Assembly (NCBI GenBank): GCA_963975245.1
Contig: CAXBFJ010000008.1
Location: 186,001 to 250,000 of the forward strand
Reading direction: 5' to 3'
DNA from: Panacagrimonas sp963975245
Lineage (GTDB): Bacteria; Pseudomonadota; Gammaproteobacteria; Nevskiales; Nevskiaceae
DNA: 64,000 bases
In this document: positions 51,298 to 60,234 of the stretch, piece after piece
Layout of the letters: each line of letters starts with the position of its first letter
Numbering within the stretch: the stretch's first letter is position 1
Made by a program: the position numbers and the translations under genes
Notes under the pieces: generated by a model
Told to the model about the DNA's origin: nothing
Databases searched by the model: none
What the model saw: the letters and a program-made list of their open reading frames with translations, nothing else

Positions 51298-52494
51298 TCA
51301 GACTCCTTGTTCGATCAGGTCACGCATTTCTTCCTGCAGCATCGAACCGATGCCCATGAGCCACACCACAAGAACATCCTGATGTGTCTTGCTGGCGCTG
51401 GCCACGCGGTAACCCGTTGCCAGGGTCAGCGCCACCATCATGTAGTCGTTGTAGATCTTGTACCAGTGCGTGATCTTCGGGTCTATATGCAGGCCGGAGG
51501 CCTTTTCATAGGCTTCCAGGAAGTCTTGTTCGGGCATCAGGCCTGAGGTGAGAAAGGTCTTGCCATCGGAATCAAAATGACCGAAGGCGCGGCTGGTGGT
51601 CCAGGCGATATCTTGATGACGGTCACCGATGCGGCCCAGTTCCCAGTCCAGCCAGGCGGAAATGCGGCTGTCGTGTTCGGTAAACAGGAAGTTACCGACC
51701 CGATAGTCAGCGTGGACAACCACCGGGCGGTCCATGACCGGCAGGTTATCGCGCAACCAGGCGGCGGCGAGGCGCATCAGCGGGATATCTTCGTCGCTGT
51801 CCTCTTCCCACACCCGTTCCCACCAGTTGATGCCCCATTCGGCGCATTGGGTGGTGCCAGAACTGGGCACATCAAAGGCATCGAGCCCCTTGTTGCGGAA
51901 GTCAAAGGTGTGGATGCGGGCCAGGTGATCGACAAACTGCGGTGCCAGTTTCGGGCGAAGGTCTGGCGGCAGATGGGTGCCCAAACCGCTCACGCCGCTG
52001 GCTGCGGTGGAGGGCTTGGTAACGCCCGGCGCAAAGCCGTAGATCAGGGCCGGGTAGGGCAGGTGCGCGCCTTCCGAGTCGCACCAGTACACGGGCGGGA
52101 CCGGCACCACACCCTGAAAGGCGCGGATCAGCTGGAACTCGCGCAGGCGGCTGGTTTCGACGATGGATTCGCTGGGCTCCATTCTCAGCACCATGGGCGT
52201 CTGTGAGCGCCCCACGCCGGGTTGGTCCCAGTCCAGCGTGAACGCCATCTGCAGCTTTGATGCCCCGCCAGACAGCCACTTGGCGTCGCGGATTTCAAAC
52301 GCACCGTCGTGCTCGGATTTGATCAGCGACTCAAGCCCAGCCACCAGGGTTTCGAGCGGCAACGGCGAGTAAGACGGACCACTGCGTCGCTGCATTTTGC
52401 GCGTCAGGATGCGATCGATTTCCGTTTCCATGGGAAAGCGAGCGCGCAGCTGCGCGATCCACTCAGCCGAGGGATGGGCTTTGTCTGGAATCAT
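51298..52494 (-). CDS. APH-family phosphotransferase (ACAD10/11 kinase-like)
   Basis: A 398-residue protein kinase-like enzyme of the aminoglycoside phosphotransferase family. It shows VVHADYRVGNFLF (catalytic Asp/Asn: HxDxxxxN) and the metal Asp in ISAWLDWELGRIGDRHQDIAW, with a DAKWLSGGASKLQMAF nucleotide-loop region. In bacteria and animals such proteins phosphorylate 4-hydroxyacyl-CoA in breakdown of hydroxy acids, rather than aminoglycosides. GAGGAG precedes ATG 52494. First gene of the minus-strand operon and divergent from a TetR gene. Confidence 0.85.
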   Translation of the reverse strand: MIPDKAHPSAEWIAQLRARFPMETEIDRILTRKMQRRSGPSYSPLPLETLVAGLESLIKSEHDGAFEIRDAKWLSGGASKLQMAFTLDWDQPGVGRSQTPMVLRMEPSESIVETSRLREFQLIRAFQGVVPVPPVYWCDSEGAHLPYPALIYGFAPGVTKPSTAASGVSGLGTHLPPDLRPKLAPQFVDHLARIHTFDFRNKGLDAFDVPSSGTTQCAEWGINWWERVWEEDSDEDIPLMRLAAAWLRDNLPVMDRPVVVHADYRVGNFLFTEHDSRISAWLDWELGRIGDRHQDIAWTTSRAFGHFDSDGKTFLTSGLMPEQDFLEAYEKASGLHIDPKITHWYKIYNDYMMVALTLATGYRVASASKTHQDVLVVWLMGIGSMLQEEMRDLIEQGV

Positions 52495-52612
52495 CTGGTC
52501 TCCTCAAATCTGGTTATCGAAGCCTGCTCGCGTCTCTGGCGCGGTGGCAGAAGCGCGCAACATCAGTTGTGTCTCTCGATGTTGTTCCGCCAGATGAGAG
52601 AATTCCATGCAT

Positions 52613-52647
52613 TAGACACTATGTCAATGTAATATAGACAATATGTT
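52613..52647. promoter_or_regulatory. Tandem operator-like repeat for the divergent TetR gene
   Basis: TAGACACTATGTC (52613-52625) and TAGACAATATGTT (52635-52647) are near-identical 13-base copies, 22 bases start to start (about two helical turns). Each is internally quasi-palindromic (GACA-N3-TGTC in the first). They lie between the APH operon and the TetR gene, where a TetR repressor would bind. Confidence 0.5.
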
Positions 52648-52741
52648 TAACCGTCGGTGCTGGGCGCGCCTTGCTGCCTGTGCTCAGGGCTGTTCTGCCG
52701 CTGGCCGTATCATTGGCCGGTTCTAATCCGTCATTGTTGAT

Positions 52742-53383
52742 ATGCCCAGAATCAAACCCCGGCCCACTCGTGCGACCCGTGCAAAGCAGGGCGGCGCGCC
52801 GAAGCCTTCAATCGAGGACCGGCTCCTGGCCGCCATGGAGCGCCTGCTGGAGCAGGGGCAGCGGTTTGCCGTGGTGTCGGTGGAGCAGTTGTGCCAGGAA
52901 GCAGGCATTTCGCGCGCAACCTTTTATCTGCACTTCCGCGACAAGGGCCAACTGGTGGCACGGCTCATGGCGCACGTCACCGAGGAAATCATCGACAGCA
53001 CCGGCACATGGATGAGTAATGCGGAGAATGCCGAGCGCAAGGACGTACAGCAGGCTCTGGTCGGCATGGTGCAGACCTTCAAGAAGCATCAGGCGACGCT
53101 GTCTGCAGTGATCGATACCGCGCCGCATGATGAGAGTGTGGCAGCCCTCTACCAACAGATGGTGGACCGCATCTGCGAGCAGAGTCGTGATTCGCTCGAT
53201 GTCATCCAGCGCAAGGGGCTGAGCCGTCCGGGCGCGACCCACGATGTCGCTAACGACCTTGGCGCAATGCTGGTGATGTACTGCATTCGCGTGGTCGGCG
53301 ATCTGGACGAAGAAGGTCTGGCGCGCCTGGCGGGCTCGCTGGGTTACATCAGCGCCAGCACCGCATTTTCGGATTCAAACTGA
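52742..53383 (+). CDS. TetR/AcrR family regulator
   Basis: A 213-residue repressor. A basic N-terminus (MPRIKPRPTRATRAKQ) precedes the HTH, seen in FAVVSVEQLCQEAGISRATFYLHFRDKGQLVARL. The C-terminal ligand domain contains CIRVVGDLDEEGLARL. It is divergent from the APH operon and probably controls it through the tandem repeat upstream. Ligand may be an acyl-CoA or hydrophobic compound (inference). Confidence 0.9.
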   Translation: MPRIKPRPTRATRAKQGGAPKPSIEDRLLAAMERLLEQGQRFAVVSVEQLCQEAGISRATFYLHFRDKGQLVARLMAHVTEEIIDSTGTWMSNAENAERKDVQQALVGMVQTFKKHQATLSAVIDTAPHDESVAALYQQMVDRICEQSRDSLDVIQRKGLSRPGATHDVANDLGAMLVMYCIRVVGDLDEEGLARLAGSLGYISASTAFSDSN

Positions 53384-53413
53384 TCAAGCTCAGCGTCGGC
53401 GCGGCTTCGTCAT

Positions 53414-54678
53414 TCAGTACACCGTAGGCCGGACAGCAGGCCAGGTGCTGACGCCGTCGACCGGCACTGTTCCCGCTGCAGATATCGTCAAAGGCGTAGA
53501 ACTGCGTAGCGGCAGCCGTCGAGACCAGCAGCGGGAACAGTGCCGAAAGTTGTGAGTCAGCGCGCGCACTGTAGTCCCAGCCGAGCATGCGCCAGTCATT
53601 GCGCTGGTCGCGCCCGGTGATGAACGAGTACGCCACCAGTGCCCAGGATCGTTGCCCCTCGTCACTGGCGACCAGGTCCTGGCCTCGGCAAAAGTGAATT
53701 GGCCGAAGCCGTAGCGCGCTTTGGCTGCATCAAAGGCGGCCTCACCTTCATCCAGCTTCTGCTTGAATTCCCGCGCGGCAATCAACATCAAGGGGAGATA
53801 ATTCCAGCCTTCCGTAAAGCGACCCTGATCAGCGGCATGAGCGGCAAACTGGGTGCTCATGGCGCGGGTCATGGCTGAGCGCTGACCCGCGTTCCAGATG
53901 TTATCCGCCATGTACTACTGCACGTTGGCGGCATTTCGCGCGTCCTGAAGGATCTGGAAACGGGTGCCATTGGTGCGGTGCTCGTTACGCTCCGTGTCAC
54001 AAGCCCCGGTGTTGCCGGTCTCGCGGTAGTACGCCTAGGGCAGGTATGCGCGCTAGGTGTTGGTCAGGTGGTGACCGTCCAATGGCGCAAAGCTGTGGTA
54101 GCTCGCGCCGGAATTGCCCTCCAGATGATGCCCGCGCCCGTGTACCGGCCCCGCGCCCAGCGCATTCCAGTTCCAGGTGTAGGTCACAGGCTGGTTGATG
54201 CAGCCGCCAGCGCTGCCGCAGTTGGTGACCGACTGGCGAATGTTGCCGTCCACTTCGCCAGAAATACCGTGGTATTCGTCGTTGCTGCATTCCTAGCCAT
54301 TGGCGGTACAGAAGCTGAAAACTTCAGCTGGCTGCGCGGGAATGTCGAATCCGCGATAGCTACTCAGACGCGCCATTTCGTTGTAGCAGTAGACCAACCG
54401 ACGCGCGCGACTTCGTCGATGTCCCAGCCTAGGTCCTCGGCCATGGCTTGCACGGTGTCCGCCATCAGGTCGAGCGGTTCGGTGACGTAGTGTTCCGGCG
54501 CGGCAATCTCTGCCTAGTCATATCTGCCGGCCGCGAAGATGTCGCCTGTGCTGTGGACGGCTTTTGCCGGCGGCACAGTGGGAGCGGTCTCGCAGGCATC
54601 ACCGTCTCCGCGTCCGCAGCAACCTGCCAGACCGATGAGCGCCAAAAGCATCAAGCCATTACGCAGACCCTGAACCAT
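53414..54678 (-). pseudogene. Lipoprotein pseudogene with five in-frame TAG codons and frameshifts
   Basis: From ATG 54678 (GGAG eight bases upstream) the reading frame encodes a lipoprotein signal MVQGLRNGLMLLALIGLAGCC, then is interrupted by TAG at 54514. After one frameshift (about 54375-54400) the sequence is protein-like (YHGISGEVDGN, TYTWNWNALG, YHSFAPLDGHH) but is broken by TAG at 54293, 54053, 54035 and 53915. The frame then stays open through MADNIWNAGQRSAMTRAM to about 53690, where a second frameshift occurs, with a third near 53450. Every stop is TAG. The family is unknown; Cys-rich and probably exported. It is most likely a dead gene. Confidence 0.75.
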
Positions 54679-54883
54679 TCGCTCATCTCCAAATTGTTTT
54701 CGCTTGGAGTCCGGGTCATAGGCAGGTGAATCGCTCACGGCCAGTCCTATGCTGAAAAAATGTTTATGTTACGGGAGCCAATAGGCAATCTCCTGCGTCG
54801 GTGTCTCGTCAGAAGCTTGCTGACAAGCGCAGCTGACGCGAAGCTTGGCGATCTCCACCCACTTCTAGGTCAGCCGCTCAGGG

Positions 54884-56119
54884 ATGCAAGAAAAAAAATC
54901 AGACGAAGCCGGGGCCGACGTCCATGCAGCCTCGCCACTGCCGCTGGCTGGCCTGAAGGTGCTGGAGCTGGGGCAGCTGATCGCCGGCCCGTTCTGCGGC
55001 AAGACACTCGGCGATTTCGGCGCGCAGGTCATCAAGATCGAGCCGCCGGGAAAAGGCGACCCGCTGCGCAAATGGCGCATGCTCAAGGACGGAACCTCGG
55101 TCTGGTGGCAGGTACAGTCGCGCAACAAACAGTCCGTGACCGTCAACTTGCGCGAAGCGCAGGGTCAGGAACTGATTCGCAGTCTGGTGGCGGAGACCGA
55201 TGTGCTGGTCGAAAATTTTCGGCCCGGTGCGATGGAGGAATGGGGGCTGGGCTGGGAAGTGCTCTCAAAGATCAATCCGGGGCTGATCATGCTGCGAATC
55301 TCCGGCTATGGGCAGGACGGGCCGTACCGCGACCGCCCCGGCTTTGCCGCCATTGCAGAAGCGGTTGGTGGTCTGCGCTACCTCACCGGAGAGCCCGGGC
55401 GGGTGCCGGTGCGCTGCGGCGTGAGCATCGGTGACACCATCTCCTCGCTGCATGGAGCGATCGGCGTGATGATTGCTCTGTATCACCGTGTGGCCAATGG
55501 CGGCCGCGGGCAAGTTGTCGACGTTGCCCTGAGTGAATCGGTGCTCAATTGCATGGAAAGCCTGATCCCCGAATACAGCGCTTTTGGTGCCGTGCGCGAA
55601 CCGGCCGGTAGTGCCATGCCAGGCATTGCACCGAGCAATGCCTATCCCTGTGCAGACGGCATGGTGCTGGTGGCGGGTAACGGCGACAGCATCTTCAAGC
55701 GCTTGATGAATGCCATGGGCCGCGCTGATCTGGCCGACGCGCCGGACCTTGAACACAACGATGGGCGCGTGAAACGCATTGCCGAGATCGACGCTGCGAT
55801 CAGCCAGTGGACGCAGACACGGCCCGCAGATCAGGTGCTGGAAACATTGATTGCCGCACGTGTGCCCTGCGGCAAGCTGTACAACGCGGCAGATATCGCG
55901 GCCGATCCGCAGTACCGTGCGCGCGGCGCCATCCAGACCATGACCACTGCTGATGGCAGCACGCTGGACGTGCCCGGCGTCCTGCCCAGATTGTCCGAAA
56001 CACCGGGCAAAATCAGTAGCCTTGCTCCGGAGCTGGGCGCCGATACCGAGGCGGTTCTACGCTCTATCGGTGTTGATCCAGAACGATTCGCCGCGCTGCG
56101 CAAGCAGGGTGTCATCTAG
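54884..56119 (+). CDS. CaiB/BaiF family (class III) CoA-transferase
   Basis: A 411-residue enzyme that moves CoA between acids. The opening LAGLKVLELGQLIAGPFCGKTLGDFGAQVIKIEPP in outline and the catalytic Asp in SIGDTISSLHG (Asp184) identify it. The remainder follows the family (GLRYLTGEPGRVP, CADGMVLVAGNGDSIFKRLM). Starts at ATG 54884 with a weak ribosome site. Donor and acceptor acids are unknown; the ligases after it suggest cotranscription. The 205 bases between the pseudogene start and this ATG contain no gene I can support. Confidence 0.92.
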   Translation: MQEKKSDEAGADVHAASPLPLAGLKVLELGQLIAGPFCGKTLGDFGAQVIKIEPPGKGDPLRKWRMLKDGTSVWWQVQSRNKQSVTVNLREAQGQELIRSLVAETDVLVENFRPGAMEEWGLGWEVLSKINPGLIMLRISGYGQDGPYRDRPGFAAIAEAVGGLRYLTGEPGRVPVRCGVSIGDTISSLHGAIGVMIALYHRVANGGRGQVVDVALSESVLNCMESLIPEYSAFGAVREPAGSAMPGIAPSNAYPCADGMVLVAGNGDSIFKRLMNAMGRADLADAPDLEHNDGRVKRIAEIDAAISQWTQTRPADQVLETLIAARVPCGKLYNAADIAADPQYRARGAIQTMTTADGSTLDVPGVLPRLSETPGKISSLAPELGADTEAVLRSIGVDPERFAALRKQGVI

Positions 56120-56266
56120 CAATGTCGCTGACAGGCACACCTGCTCAATGAATGAAACCGACAGGCTGCGCGCAAAGGTGCGCATCGGGTGCACGCTTTT
56201 GCAGGTCGATGCCGCCATGATGTGTAGCCTGTGCGCCAGCGTGGCGACGTGGCATTTGAATCGAGC

Positions 56267-58084
56267 ATGACCGTTCCTCCCATTGAACCGCTGACCGCTC
56301 GGGAAGCCGAGGTGTTCGAGTTGCTCCGATCCGGTCTTTCCAACCGGGAAATATCAGCCAAGCTCGCGGTCAGTGAGCAGACGGTGAAATTTCACCTCAA
56401 GAATATTTTTGGCAAGCTCGGCGCCAGCGGCCGGACGCATGCCGTGGCCATCGCGGCTCGCTGGGCTTCAGGTGAGGGCGGCAGCAAACTCGCAGATGAT
56501 CCGCTGGCCGAACGAAAGGCCATGGAGCCAGCCTTGTCGCCGCTGGCGTATGCGCGGCGAACACGACGCTTGTACGGAGATCGCGAAGCGGTCATTGATG
56601 GCGATCAGGTTTTCACCTACGAGCAGTTTTTCCAGCGTTGTGACCGTGGTTCGGCAGCGCTGCAACATCTGGGCGTGAAGCCTGGCGATCATGTGGCGAC
56701 ACTGGCGTTCGATACGCATACGCATATCGAGCAATTCTTCGCGGTTCCACAGATGGGCGCCGTGATCGTTCCGATCAATCACGGGCTCAGCGACGAGGAC
56801 ATTGTCGCGCTACTGGAACACAGTGATGCCAGTGTGCTGATGGTGGGTGCCGAGTTCCTGCAGCGCATAGACGCCATTCGCCACAAGCTGGGAAAGGTGC
56901 GGCATTTCATCTCATTTGATGAGCAGTGCGACGGTTGGCTCGAACATGCAGCACTGACGGCTTCCGCTGCGTCTTTCGTTGCGCATGATGTTGGTGAGCA
57001 CGATGCGCTCGCCATCAGCTACACCAGTGGCACGACGCTGGCGCCGCTGGGTGCCATGGTCAGCCACCGAAATGCCTGGATGAACGTGGCGGCGTGCATG
57101 CTGCATTGGCCATTGAAGGCCGCTGATCGCTACTTGTGGATGGTGCCGCTGTCACACGGCAACGGTTGGGGTTTTGTGTGGACGGTGACGGCCGCGGGCG
57201 CGGTGCATGTCTGTACGCGCCGCTTTTCGCTGGAGGTGCTGGGTACTGAAATTGCGCGTCAGCGCATCAGCGTTCTGTGTGCGGGGCGCTCTGCGCTGCA
57301 GGCCATTTCGCATCTGACTGACGATACGGGGCAGCAGATGCCGCGTGGCATTCGCGTTCTGACTGCCGGAGCCTCGCCTGCAGCTGCCACGATTGAACGC
57401 ATCGAGTCCCGGTTGGGCTGGGAACTCACGCATGCATATGGCCTGAGCGAAACCGCGGTGTTCATCTCGTTCCGAAATGGCGAAGGCATGGAAGATCAAT
57501 GGACCCCGACAGAGCTGGCTTCATGGAAAGCCGGGCAGGGGGTTGAGCCCAATACATCGTGTGAGCTGCGTGTCGTGGATGAGGAGGGTGTGGACGTGCC
57601 GCGAGACGGCGCGACCTTGGGCGAGATTGTCATGCGGGGCAGCAGCCTGATGCTTGGTTATTACAAGAATCCGCAGGCTACGCGTCGGGCCTTTGCAGGT
57701 GGTTGGTTCCACACCGGCGACGCCGCGGTGATGCACCGGGATGGATCAATCGCCATACGTGATCGCTTCAAGGACATCATTATCAGCGGCGATCAGCTGA
57801 TCGCGTCCATTGAGGTCGAGAATGCGCTGCTGCGTCACCCCATGGTGCGAGAGGTTGCCGTGGTGGGTCGGCCAGACGACGCCCTTGGCGAAGCGGTTCA
57901 TGCACTGGTGATTCTCAAGGCGGGTGCGAGCACCGGCATTGACGCGTTGCATGAAACTGCGAGTACTCATCTGGCGGCGTTCAAATGCCCGCAGCAAATC
58001 GAGGTCGTCCAGAGCCTGCCGCGAACCGGTTCCGGCAAGGTGATCAAGCGGCTGCTGCGCCAGGCGGGAAAGAAAAAGGGCTGA
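56267..58084 (+). CDS. LuxR-type HTH domain fused to an acyl-CoA ligase (ANL superfamily)
   Basis: A 605-residue protein from ATG 56267 (GTG 56231 is also open). Residues ~6-72 are a LuxR/GerE DNA-binding domain: LTAREAEVFELLRSGLSNREIS, VSEQTVKFHLKNIFGKLGA, HAVAIAARW. A short linker leads to an AMP-binding enzyme (residues ~85-600): SYTSGTT loop, HAYGLSET, GWFHTGDAAVM, the hinge DRFKDIIISG and the C-terminal catalytic Lys in TGSGKVIKRLL. The P-loop reads TSGTTLAPLG rather than TSGTTGxPKG, so the usual Lys and second Gly are missing. A separate ligase start at ATG 56522 is possible. The sensory half of a LuxR protein is absent. Confidence 0.85.
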   Translation: MTVPPIEPLTAREAEVFELLRSGLSNREISAKLAVSEQTVKFHLKNIFGKLGASGRTHAVAIAARWASGEGGSKLADDPLAERKAMEPALSPLAYARRTRRLYGDREAVIDGDQVFTYEQFFQRCDRGSAALQHLGVKPGDHVATLAFDTHTHIEQFFAVPQMGAVIVPINHGLSDEDIVALLEHSDASVLMVGAEFLQRIDAIRHKLGKVRHFISFDEQCDGWLEHAALTASAASFVAHDVGEHDALAISYTSGTTLAPLGAMVSHRNAWMNVAACMLHWPLKAADRYLWMVPLSHGNGWGFVWTVTAAGAVHVCTRRFSLEVLGTEIARQRISVLCAGRSALQAISHLTDDTGQQMPRGIRVLTAGASPAAATIERIESRLGWELTHAYGLSETAVFISFRNGEGMEDQWTPTELASWKAGQGVEPNTSCELRVVDEEGVDVPRDGATLGEIVMRGSSLMLGYYKNPQATRRAFAGGWFHTGDAAVMHRDGSIAIRDRFKDIIISGDQLIASIEVENALLRHPMVREVAVVGRPDDALGEAVHALVILKAGASTGIDALHETASTHLAAFKCPQQIEVVQSLPRTGSGKVIKRLLRQAGKKKG

Positions 58085-58253
58085 CCTACTCGGATGAGTA
58101 GTGTGCGGGTCAGGGCGCTTGACTAGCATTCTCGCAGCGACGTTGCCGACAGCCGCTCCTGAAGTGCAGCGGCTGTGCCCTGCGCCCATGCGTCGCCACC
58201 TGACGAAAGCATCGTGCCGCGGGCACTGATCAAAAAAATACTGGAGGAAGGAC

Positions 58254-59960
58254 ATGAGTGATCTGGATAAGTATCGTGCTGCGCGAGACCTGCTGCTGAA
58301 ACACCGTAGCGACTACGCAGCCGCCCGGCGTGAGTTCCGCTGGCCAGATCTACCTGAATTCAACTGGGCGCTTGATCATTTTGACGATATGGCGCGTGCC
58401 AACCAGAGCACCGCGCTGCGCATCGTTGATGAAGACGGATCGGAAGAAGTACGCAGTTTTGAAGCGCTCCGCCTGGCCTCGGATCGCGCGGCTAACTACC
58501 TGCGTGAGCTGGGGGTGCAGCGTGGTGATCGCCTGCTGGTGATGCTGCCGAATCGGGTTGAGCTGTGGGAGATCATGCTTGCAGCGATCAAGCTCGGCGC
58601 TGTGCTCAGCCCCGCCACCATGCTGCTCTCGGAAGCCGATCTCAAGGACCGTATCGAGCGCGGACAGATGCGCGCGGTTATCGTCGATGACACTTGCCGC
58701 GAACGGTTTGAAGGGCTCGCCGGGAAATGCATTCGGGTCTGTGTTGGCGGCTCCGCAGAAAACTGGAATCACTATGAGGATGCGGCACAGGCTGACGCTG
58801 ATTTTGATCCTAAGGGCGTGACCCGCGCAGACGATCCCTGCGTGCTTTATTTCACCTCTGGCACAACCTCCAAGCCGAAGATGGTGTTGCATACGCAGCG
58901 AAGCTATCCGGTGGGACATCTGAGCACGATGTACTGGATTGGCCTGCAACCGGGCGATGTGCATCTCAATATCAGCTCGCCGGGCTGGGCCAAGCACGCC
59001 TGGAGTTGCTTCTTCGCGCCCTGGTCGGTGGGTGCAAGTGTTTTCATCTACAACCAAGGTGCGTTCAATGCGGCGCGCACCCTGGAAACCCTGGTGCGCT
59101 GTGAGGTCACGACGCTATGTGCGCCACCAACGGCCTGGCGCGCACTGATTCTGCAGGATCTAAAGCAGTACCCGGTGAAACTGCGCGAGCTGGTGAGTGC
59201 AGGCGAGCCTCTGAACCCGGAGGTCATTGAGCGGGTCCGTGCAGCCTGGGGAATGGAAATTCGCGAAGGCTATGGGCAGACAGAATCAACGGCCATGCTC
59301 GGAAATCCTCCGGGGCAGAGCGTTCGCTATGGTTCCATGGGACGCCCATTGCCGGGCTATGCGATGGAGTTGATCAACACCGATGGCCAGATTGCACGCG
59401 AAGGCGAGGTGAGTGTGACGCTTGATCCACGTCCGGCGGGTCTGATGGCGGGCTATGCAGGCGACGAGGCACGTACGCAAAAAGCCCTCGGCGGCAATCA
59501 CTATGGGACCGGTGATGTCGCCACCGTTGATGACGACGGTTTCTACTGGTTTGTCGGCCGCACTGACGATGTGTTCAAGAGCAGTGACTACCGCATTTCT
59601 CCCTTCGAACTGGAGAGTGCATTGGTTGAGCACGAAGCGGTGACCGAGGCAGCGGTGGTAGAAAGCCCTGACCCGAAGCGTCTTTGTGTGCCGAAGGCCT
59701 GTGTGATTCTCAAGCCCGGCTTTGCTCCGAATGCGGATACAGCTTTGTCGATTCTCAAATTCACGCGAGAACGTCTGGCGCCGTATCAGAAAATTCGCAT
59801 TATCGAATTCTGCGAGTTGCCCAAGACCGTTTCAGGAAAGATTCGGCGCACCGAACTGCGCAGCACCGAGGCAGCGCGTCGTGCGGCAGGTGAGCGCGCG
59901 GAACTGGAATTTTTTGAAACCGACTTCCCTGAACTGGCGAGTGTTCGCAAGAAAGCCTGA
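58254..59960 (+). CDS. Acyl-CoA synthetase (AMP-forming, MACS/benzoate-CoA ligase-like)
   Basis: A 568-residue ANL enzyme activating a carboxylic acid to its CoA thioester. The P-loop is intact (YFTSGTTSKPKMV), with REGYGQTEST, HYGTGDVATVDDDGFYWFVGR, the hinge/A8 region DDVFKSSDYRISPFELE, and catalytic Lys in PKTVSGKIRRTEL. The arrangement is of the medium-chain acyl-CoA/benzoate-CoA ligase type. GGAGGAAG lies before ATG 58254. Together with the CoA-transferase and fusion protein it forms a fatty- or aromatic-acid activation cluster. Substrate unknown. Confidence 0.93.
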   Translation: MSDLDKYRAARDLLLKHRSDYAAARREFRWPDLPEFNWALDHFDDMARANQSTALRIVDEDGSEEVRSFEALRLASDRAANYLRELGVQRGDRLLVMLPNRVELWEIMLAAIKLGAVLSPATMLLSEADLKDRIERGQMRAVIVDDTCRERFEGLAGKCIRVCVGGSAENWNHYEDAAQADADFDPKGVTRADDPCVLYFTSGTTSKPKMVLHTQRSYPVGHLSTMYWIGLQPGDVHLNISSPGWAKHAWSCFFAPWSVGASVFIYNQGAFNAARTLETLVRCEVTTLCAPPTAWRALILQDLKQYPVKLRELVSAGEPLNPEVIERVRAAWGMEIREGYGQTESTAMLGNPPGQSVRYGSMGRPLPGYAMELINTDGQIAREGEVSVTLDPRPAGLMAGYAGDEARTQKALGGNHYGTGDVATVDDDGFYWFVGRTDDVFKSSDYRISPFELESALVEHEAVTEAAVVESPDPKRLCVPKACVILKPGFAPNADTALSILKFTRERLAPYQKIRIIEFCELPKTVSGKIRRTELRSTEAARRAAGERAELEFFETDFPELASVRKKA

Positions 59961-59987
59961 GCTCAGGAACTGGCAGCCGAGCGTGCT

Positions 59988-60224
59988 TCAGGACCGGCAA
60001 GGCGGTCCTGGAATCAGTGGCAGCCCCAGTTCTCCGCGCACGCGGGACAGCGTTCTCGCCCGTCTTGCCGGGTCGGCGGGGTAGCGGGCAAGCCAGTCCA
60101 GCAGCGCCGCGACGTCTAGGCTGTGAGTGCGGATCCAATGCAGGATGTCCTTCAGTTCTGCCTCGTTGTTCTGGTCATCGTCCAGATAGAGGCTGAGTCG
60201 CTGCGTCAGGTTCTCAGGCAGCAT
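59988..60224 (-). CDS. Small hypothetical protein
   Basis: A 78-residue protein starting MLPENLTQRLSLYLDDDQNN and continuing with helical sequence (LKDILHWIRTHSLDVAALLDWLARYP). No family recognised. It lies on the minus strand 10 bases after the TetR gene stop, so it may be cotranscribed with it. The coding pattern is plausible (no obvious overlap with other genes), but function is unknown. Confidence 0.5.
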   Translation of the reverse strand: MLPENLTQRLSLYLDDDQNNEAELKDILHWIRTHSLDVAALLDWLARYPADPARRARTLSRVRGELGLPLIPGPPCRS

Positions 60225-60234
60225 CTACCGATGC

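Noticed and set aside
53978..54490. 170-codon plus-strand frame across the lipoprotein pseudogene
   Set aside because: The minus strand carries the protein-like sequence, including lipobox and compact repeated composition; the plus frame lacks a ribosome-binding site and any recognisable motif.
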